Of a stretch of DNA of 64,000 nt, positions 59,499 through 64,000 are shown piece after piece. The notes beneath the pieces are model-generated. The model saw only the letters and a list, made by a program, of their open reading frames with translations, was not told the origin of the DNA and searched no databases. Every line of letters begins with the position of its first letter. The first letter of the stretch is position 1. Location: positions 1-64,000 of the forward strand of contig CALFWM010000012.1 of assembly GCA_937928635.1 (NCBI GenBank). The letters are read 5' to 3'. This DNA comes from an uncultured Sulfitobacter sp. GTDB taxonomy: Bacteria; Pseudomonadota; Alphaproteobacteria; Rhodobacterales; Rhodobacteraceae. Made by a program: the position numbers and the translations under genes.

Positions 59499-60097
59499 TG
59501 TCATTATCACATAGATACCAGGAGTTTGGTCCAACAGGTGTAGACCCTGCTGCGGTCATGGCCATCCCCGAGGAGGGTTTGGAGGATCTCAAGTTGGATT
59601 CATTTGAAGTGGGTTACAAAGCGGGTTGGGACGATTCGTCCAAAGCCCATACTGCCGAACAGGAAGAGGCCGTCACCTCCATTGCGCAACGCCTGGAGGA
59701 TTTATCTTTCACACATGAGGAAGCGATTTTGAAAATGAATTCGGCGATGCAACCGCTTTTGAAAAAGATCACGCAGAGTCTTTTGCCCAACATCGCCAAG
59801 AATGCTTTGGGGGCTCATGTGGTGGATCAGCTCGATCACCTTCTAAAGGACAATGCAAAGGATACGATTGAGATCGCTGTTGCTCCAGACAACCTGGAGC
59901 CTTTGCAAAAGTTACTTGAGGGGCGTTCCACTGGATCGTTCAAATTTGCAGCTGAACCGATGCTGACGTCGGGCCAGGTCTATCTGCGCGCAAATCGTTC
60001 AGAGCGGGAAATTAACCTTGACGCCGTTCAGGGAGGCATCACCGCCGCCCTTGATGCGTTTTTTGCCCAAACGCAGGAGGACACTCAGTATGGCTGA
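59498..60097 (+). CDS. FliH-like flagellar export stator
   Basis: A 199-residue protein with an N-terminal region (LSHRYQEFGPTGVDPAAVMA), a Glu/Gln-rich long helix and a C-terminal FliH/HrpE-type domain (LEPLQKLLEGRSTGSFKFAA, EREINLDAVQGGITAALDAF). It probably inhibits and docks FliI at the export gate. Position between fliF and fliN fits. ATG overlaps the fliF stop by 1 nt. fliG is not at its usual place beside fliF. Confidence 0.82.
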   Translation: MSLSHRYQEFGPTGVDPAAVMAIPEEGLEDLKLDSFEVGYKAGWDDSSKAHTAEQEEAVTSIAQRLEDLSFTHEEAILKMNSAMQPLLKKITQSLLPNIAKNALGAHVVDQLDHLLKDNAKDTIEIAVAPDNLEPLQKLLEGRSTGSFKFAAEPMLTSGQVYLRANRSEREINLDAVQGGITAALDAFFAQTQEDTQYG

Positions 60098-60389
60098 AAC
60101 CGATATGGCACCATCAACTCCATTGTCTGCCGAACCGAACAACCCCTTTACCTCTGTCCCGATTGAGGTTTCCGTTTGCGTCGGAAAGGCACGCCCATTG
60201 ATCCGCGAATTGGTCATGTTGGGCGAAAATGCAGTGCTGACGCTGGACCGTCGAATTGATGATCCTGTCGATCTCTATGTTGGGGAACGGTTGATCGCAC
60301 GTGGCCAACTTGAAGAAAAAGAGGGCGATACGGCCGGCCAACTGGTCGTGCGCCTGACAGAGGTTGTCGACTTGCAGCAGCAACTGTGA
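60090..60389 (+). CDS. fliN: Flagellar motor switch protein FliN
   Basis: A 99-residue switch protein with the SPOA (FliMN C) domain: FTSVPIEVSVCVGKARPLIR, LIRELVMLGENAVLTLDRRI, DDPVDLYVGERLIARGQLEE. The ATG at 60090 has CAGGAGG 9 nt upstream and lies 8 nt before the fliH stop. It would form the C-ring with FliM, not found in the window. Confidence 0.92.
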   Translation: MAETDMAPSTPLSAEPNNPFTSVPIEVSVCVGKARPLIRELVMLGENAVLTLDRRIDDPVDLYVGERLIARGQLEEKEGDTAGQLVVRLTEVVDLQQQL

Positions 60390-61132
60390 GGGATGCCTTT
60401 TTGAAAATCTCAGCCATTTTGGCCTTGGCCGCGATTGGCTTTTTTCTGCCTAACATGGCGGTCGCGCAAGACCTGCCTTTTTCACTGGGCGATGACGGAT
60501 CATTGTCTGCACGAACAATCCAGCTCTTTGCGATTGTCACGGTACTGAGCCTTGCGCCGGGCATTGCAATTATGGTGACCTGCTTTCCTTTCTTGATAAC
60601 TGTATTGTCTATTCTGAGGCAGGCACTGGGCTTGCAACAGTCACCCCCCAACATGCTGTTGGTTAGTCTGGCGTTATTCCTGACCTACTTTATCATGGAA
60701 CCTGTGTTCACAGCTGCCTGGGAATCTGGGATTGCGCCGCTCACCCGTGAAGAAATTGATATCGAAACGGCGTTCATGCGCACGCTGGAACCGTTCCGCA
60801 TATTCATGGCCGGTCGCATGGATCCGGAGACATTTTTTGCAATGGCTGAGCTACGACCAGACACAATCGCGGCGGAGCCAACACCGGATGCACCCCTATC
60901 TGTTTTGGTGCCCAGCTTTCTGTTATCCGAGATTTCGCGCGCGTTTCAGATTGGTTTTCTGGTTTATTTGCCCTTTTTGATCATCGACCTCGTCGTAGCA
61001 GCAATTTTGATGTCGATGGGCATGATGATGGTCCCGCCTGCGGTTGTGGCTTTGCCCTTCAAACTGGCGTTCTTTGTTGTTGCGGATGGATGGAGTCTCA
61101 TTGCAGGTGCTTTGGTTCGTAGTTACTTTTGA
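60386..61132 (+). CDS. fliP: Flagellar export gate protein FliP
   Basis: A 248-residue membrane protein with a signal peptide (ILALAAIGFFLPNMAVAQ), and FliP motifs: LAPGIAIMVTCFPFLITVLS, RQALGLQQSPPNMLLVSLAL, and LLSEISRAFQIGFLVYLPFL, MGMMMVPPAVVALPFKLAFF. GTG start overlaps the fliN stop by 4 nt. It is the last flagellar gene before IS remnants begin. Confidence 0.94.
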   Translation: MRDAFLKISAILALAAIGFFLPNMAVAQDLPFSLGDDGSLSARTIQLFAIVTVLSLAPGIAIMVTCFPFLITVLSILRQALGLQQSPPNMLLVSLALFLTYFIMEPVFTAAWESGIAPLTREEIDIETAFMRTLEPFRIFMAGRMDPETFFAMAELRPDTIAAEPTPDAPLSVLVPSFLLSEISRAFQIGFLVYLPFLIIDLVVAAILMSMGMMMVPPAVVALPFKLAFFVVADGWSLIAGALVRSYF

Positions 61133-61399
61133 CAGGCGCTCAAAGGGGTCGTTTTTCGCAAGGGTGATGTTGGACGGGGCAGATGCATCGTTTGACCATC
61201 GGTCGATTGCACATTTTGGTCTTTGGCAAACGCTGGTAAATCGGCTGTAGTGAGGTGCGCTCCGCCGAGATGAATGGTATCCATCTCTGATGTCTTAGGA
61301 CCACTCGACATTCGGGATTCACATGGTGCGTGTTTGTGTGAGTCACAGTGAAGTAGTTTGTCCTTTCTGGGGGTGATTGCATCGTCAAACGATGTGGAC

Positions 61400-61612
61400 T
61401 CATTGTTTGTAAAAAATATTTTTCGGTTGCTTTTGTCTGGCGCGCATTGGCACGACCTGCCGGAGCGTGATGGCAAATGGAAAACCGTGCACAAGCGATT
61501 CACGCGATGGGCCGAGGCGGGCATCTGGGAGCGGGTGTTTGATCATATGATCGACGCCCCGGACAACAGATATGTTTCGCGTGATAGCCGCCTTGTGCGG
61601 GCGCAACGCAAC
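61400..61612 (+). pseudogene. IS5-family (IS402-type) transposase remnant
   Basis: In the frame covering 61400-61612 a recognisable N-terminal piece of an IS5/IS402-type (DUF4096) transposase survives: FRLLLSGAHWHDLPERDGKW, KTVHKRFTRWAEAGIWERVF, DHMIDAPDNRYVSRDSRLVR. The real protein should begin earlier and run much further; upstream and downstream sequence in this frame no longer matches. Inverted repeats are not visible. It begins 268 nt after fliP. Confidence 0.72.
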
Positions 61613-61781
61613 CCGCTTTTATCGCCTGGCAATCTAATTCATCAGCTTCATCCACCTTGCATTAGCAATGCTGTGGAGACGTTGAATGTTGATACTGGCT
61701 TAAAGTATCCGACCCAAAACCTGAAGCGCGTGTATCCCATCGCTGCTGATTTGTGATTCATCCTGTTTGGGAGGAAAGATT

Positions 61782-61845
61782 ATGTCAGCACCTTTGCCAG
61801 ATGCTCTGCGGGCGCGGTTTCAGAAGTTGGTTGAAGAAGGGTTAA
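61782..61845 (+). pseudogene. 5' fragment of an IS630-type transposase
   Basis: MSAPLPDALRARFQKLVEEG, with GGAGGAAAG upstream, is the typical first 20 residues of an IS630-family transposase; the match then breaks (LKRHAKN) and the rest of the frame runs antisense into the OsmC gene. A short fragment beside the IS5 remnant suggests repeated insertion and decay here. Confidence 0.55.
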
Positions 61846-61871
61846 AGCGTCATGCGAAAAACCTGAATCCC

Positions 61872-62396
61872 CTAGCTATCACCAAACACTGTGATAATTT
61901 GGGACGAACGTTCAAGTGTCTTACTGACGGGGCATTTGTCGGCAATCGAAATCAACTTTTCCCGGAGTTCATCTGTAAGGTCTCCTTCGATTGAGATCGA
62001 TCTTTGAAAACGATCGATGTATCCACTAGACTTTTTGTCGGATGTCGCTGCGGTAGTCATATCATCCAGGTGAACTTTTGCATGGGTGACACCCACACTG
62101 ATACGACCCAACTGAAGTGACTTGTGCTCCGCATAAACACGGAGAGTCATGGCGGTACATGTGGCCACCGCTGAAGACAAGAAGTCGTATGGCGACAAAC
62201 CGGTATCGAGGCCACCGTAACCAACGGGCTCATCAGCCATGACACGATGATTGCCACTGGTGACGATTTGTTGAAATTTCCCGCCTGTGGTTTCGGTTGC
62301 CCGCGCGGTTTCAGATTTGTCTTCGCTGAGATTTCCGTCATCTGCGGAGTGCATTGTCATCGCTAACTCCGCCGGTTGTTTTGTGGTCTGGCTCAT
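61872..62396 (-). CDS. OsmC/Ohr-family protein
   Basis: A 174-residue protein of the OsmC-like peroxidase fold. LSPYDFLSSAVATCTAMTLR contains the first conserved Cys; ISIEGDLTDELREKLISIAD, KCPVSKTLERSSQIITVFG holds the second Cys, as in thiol peroxidases. It belongs to the YhfA/OsmC group that reduces hydroperoxides. The ATG overlaps the stop of the decayed msrB frame by 4 nt, so the two were once one operon of oxidative-damage repair. Confidence 0.87.
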   Translation of the reverse strand: MSQTTKQPAELAMTMHSADDGNLSEDKSETARATETTGGKFQQIVTSGNHRVMADEPVGYGGLDTGLSPYDFLSSAVATCTAMTLRVYAEHKSLQLGRISVGVTHAKVHLDDMTTAATSDKKSSGYIDRFQRSISIEGDLTDELREKLISIADKCPVSKTLERSSQIITVFGDS

Positions 62397-63025
62397 AACA
62401 GTGCTTCCGTCCTATTTTGTCCATTTGTGATCTGCTGTTGCCGCAAAACCAATCGGGGTGAGTCTGACTTAACAAACACTCTCAGTCGGTTTTCCGTTTC
62501 AATAAGACTGAGGTACTCTTCATATCCTTTGGCTTCCATTTCATCCCGCGGAATGAGGCGCAGAGCCGCTGAATTGAAGCGGTAGCACACCCACCTTCAT
62601 CAGGTGGACCGTTGGTAAAAACATACCCCAGATGGTTTTCGGCATTCGTGCTGCGGACTTGGGTCCGAACCATGCAATGAGATTTTTCTGTTGTCTCACT
62701 TATTGTGTTTTCAATTTGACTTGAAGCGTCACACATCACTTAGTGCGCCCAAAATCACCTATTTCAGTCAGCGTTGGGTGAGCCAGGTTTATCGAAAACT
62801 GCTCTAGCTGGTTGTTCTGATAGGTTAAAAAAGGCTAGGCCGCCCACACCCGAATTCGACCTTTGCCGATAAGGTAAAGAGAGGTTCACAGGACAAGACA
62901 TCGACATAGATCCCTTTCCTTGTCTCCCCAAGATATTCACCGGTGCATGGCTTTTGGGTCCCACCAAACACTCTTCCGCTGAACAAAAGCGAACCCTGTT
63001 GGTGCTGGCAGTCGGAGGGGTCCAT
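62393..63025 (-). pseudogene. msrB: Decayed methionine sulfoxide reductase MsrB
   Basis: Three separate frames carry consecutive parts of MsrB. 5' part (to about 62830): GTQKPCTGEYLGETRKGIYV, VLSCEPLFTLSAKVEFGCGR. Middle (about 62600-62720): SETTEKSHCMVRTQVRSTNA, ENHLGYVFTNGPPDEGG. 3' part (from about 62590): CYRFNSAALRLIPRDEMEAK. Normal MsrB is one uninterrupted frame. Between the first two parts about 85 bp has no match. A one-base shift separates the last two. The catalytic RYC motif reads CYR, so the catalytic Cys is lost. Confidence 0.82.
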
Positions 63026-63048
63026 CAGGCGACCCCTCCGAGATAGTG

Positions 63049-63645
63049 TTAATCTGCGCTCAGGATCGCGTAGAAACGGGTAAAGACCATATCTTCGTCA
63101 GCGTTGTCGATATGGCAAGATGCACATGCTTCAATGGGTGCGGCAGATGCTGTCTCAGCGTAGGGCGGGGCGTGGTGACCAAAGTTGAAATAGCCCCAAT
63201 TTTGGCTATCAGCGAAACGAGTTGAGTCTTTCACGGCAATGTCGATGCCGTTGTAAGCGCCAGGGAAATATCCCCGACCGGAAACTTCAAGGCGTGAACC
63301 GTCTTCTTCCTGAGCTTCCTGCGTCAACTGGAGTTCTTTCAACAGGATTGTGCCTTCAGGAAACACTTTTGTTTCCTTGTAGATCGCGTACACATCTGGA
63401 TGGACGTACACGTTGTGATACTCGGGAAAGCCAGCGGCACCACCATTCAACGCATTTGGTGTCAGTGGCGAGCCCAAATACACCCATTCGCGGTATCCAG
63501 TAGGAAGTTCCAGCTGACCGTCCGCGGTCCATACAGGTTTCCAGGTTTCGCTTTGCTGCGCCACTGCGGGCTTGAATGACCCGTAACCGGTCGCAATTGT
63601 TGTAGCAGCGAACAGCGCTGTTGCCAATGTGTATCTCTTTTTCAT
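63049..63645 (-). CDS. Cytochrome P460-type haem protein
   Basis: A 198-residue periplasmic haem protein. Signal peptide (YTLATALFAATTIATGYGSF, cleaved near AVAQQ), the P460 domain (LELPTGYREWVYLGSPLTPN, FPEYHNVYVHPDVYAIYKET, FPEGTILLKELQLTQEAQEE) and a C-terminal CASCH haem-attachment motif (IEACASCHIDNADEDMVFTR). P460 proteins oxidise hydroxylamine or bind/convert NO. GAGGAAT upstream of the ATG. The crosslinking Lys cannot be settled without alignment. A second related gene lies directly upstream. Confidence 0.88.
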   Translation of the reverse strand: MKKRYTLATALFAATTIATGYGSFKPAVAQQSETWKPVWTADGQLELPTGYREWVYLGSPLTPNALNGGAAGFPEYHNVYVHPDVYAIYKETKVFPEGTILLKELQLTQEAQEEDGSRLEVSGRGYFPGAYNGIDIAVKDSTRFADSQNWGYFNFGHHAPPYAETASAAPIEACASCHIDNADEDMVFTRFYAILSAD

Positions 63646-63727
63646 TTTGGTATTCCTCTTTGCTTCTGGATTGATGTCACTGGTGGTTTGTGTCGATCTT
63701 GCGTTGGTTTTTGGCGGTGAGTGATGA

Positions 63728-64000
63728 TCACCTCAGAATTGGGTAGCCTTCGGTGTAAATCCAGTCATTCGCCTCTGCCGGAACGTGGCACCCCAAACAT
63801 TCGGATTCGTAGTCTGTCGTTGTTGTTTTGGCGTTGTCGTCAGCACCAAAATAGGCCCAACCCCAGCCTTCCCCCCAAAGTCTGTTGATACTTTCAAACT
63901 TTCCGGTGGAATCCTTGACCATCACGAACCAGCCCTCAATTTCACCAGCGCGACTGATGGTTCCGGTTGTCATGTCCGCTGTTTCAGTGCTCAGCAGTTC
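63728..64000 (-). CDS. Second cytochrome P460-type protein (partial, C-terminal part)
   Basis: The frame is open to the right edge, so only the last 90 residues are seen. They match the C-terminal part of P460 proteins: GEIEGWFVMVKDSTGKFESI, RLWGEGWGWAYFGADDNAKT and the haem motif CLGCH in YESECLGCHVPAEANDWIYT. It lies 82 nt upstream of the complete P460 gene on the same strand, suggesting a tandem duplication with divergence. The start is outside the window. Confidence 0.8.
   Translation of the reverse strand, partial: ELLSTETADMTTGTISRAGEIEGWFVMVKDSTGKFESINRLWGEGWGWAYFGADDNAKTTTTDYESECLGCHVPAEANDWIYTEGYPILR

Noticed and set aside
61123..61311. A 62-codon minus-strand frame (MSSGPKTSEMD start) downstream of fliP
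   Set aside because: Looks moderately protein-like but has no ribosome binding site and lies in IS-scarred DNA overlapping fliP; not enough to call a gene or an IS fragment.
1..64000. tRNA, rRNA, riboswitches and CRISPR arrays
   Set aside because: Intergenic regions were read for cloverleaf signatures, regular repeat-spacer patterns and riboswitch cores; none was recognised. A covariance-model search could still find a small RNA.

Overview
The window reads as a chromosomal segment of a marine alphaproteobacterium of the Rhodobacteraceae (Roseobacter group). The evidence is the flagellar gene set (flaF, flbT and a DUF1217 gene next to flagellin; divergent flgB- and fliI-headed units; motA separated from flhA by a large unknown gene), the repertoire of SerB, RlmN, DapD/DapE and Hint-domain proteins, and CtrA-like TTAA-N7-TTAA motifs in front of flagellar units. 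No rRNA, tRNA or CRISPR array was recognised.

Layout. 1-7.9 kb: the end of a coiled-coil protein, a DUF4143 AAA ATPase, a small two-pore-domain-type ion channel divergent from an RND efflux pair (membrane fusion protein plus inner-membrane permease), and the glutamate/sodium symporter gltS. 8.0-10.3 kb: a compact integrated element with an XRE regulator and small membrane protein on one strand, and an excisionase-like protein, a second HTH protein and a tyrosine integrase on the other. The last two overlap by 175 nt in different frames. 10.3-32.5 kb: mostly housekeeping genes (serB, an ArsR/SRPBCC/YCII operon, asparaginase, an IalB-like protein, an orphan RTX protein, rlmN, a dual-specificity-type phosphatase, a LOG protein, a redoxin, dapD, dapE, rnr, a glutathione transferase divergent from a WYL regulator, and a lytic transglycosylase).

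32.6-36.3 kb is a small amine (putrescine-like) catabolism locus: a class III aminotransferase and a gamma-glutamylputrescine-oxidase-like flavoenzyme flank a GntR/FCD regulator, and one shared palindromic motif lies upstream of each enzyme gene.

36.4-61.1 kb is a flagellar cluster: hook assembly (flgD, fliK), a rod-binding FlgJ-like protein, a FlgN-like protein, flagellin with its regulators flaF/flbT, DUF1217, fliI, the rod and export operon flgBC-fliE-fliQ-flgFGAH-fliL-like, then flhA-fliR-flhB-fliJ-like, motA with an unknown 756-residue secreted protein, a MotE-like protein and fliL, and finally fliF-fliH-fliN-fliP. The genes for hook (flgE), hook-filament junction (flgK/flgL), P-ring (flgI), switch (fliG/fliM) and motB are not in the window.

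61.1-64 kb is a scarred region: remnants of IS5-like and IS630-like transposases, an OsmC protein, a decayed msrB pseudogene with several frame breaks, and two tandem cytochrome P460-type genes, the second running off the window end. The scar directly abuts fliP, so the flagellar cluster may have been broken here.
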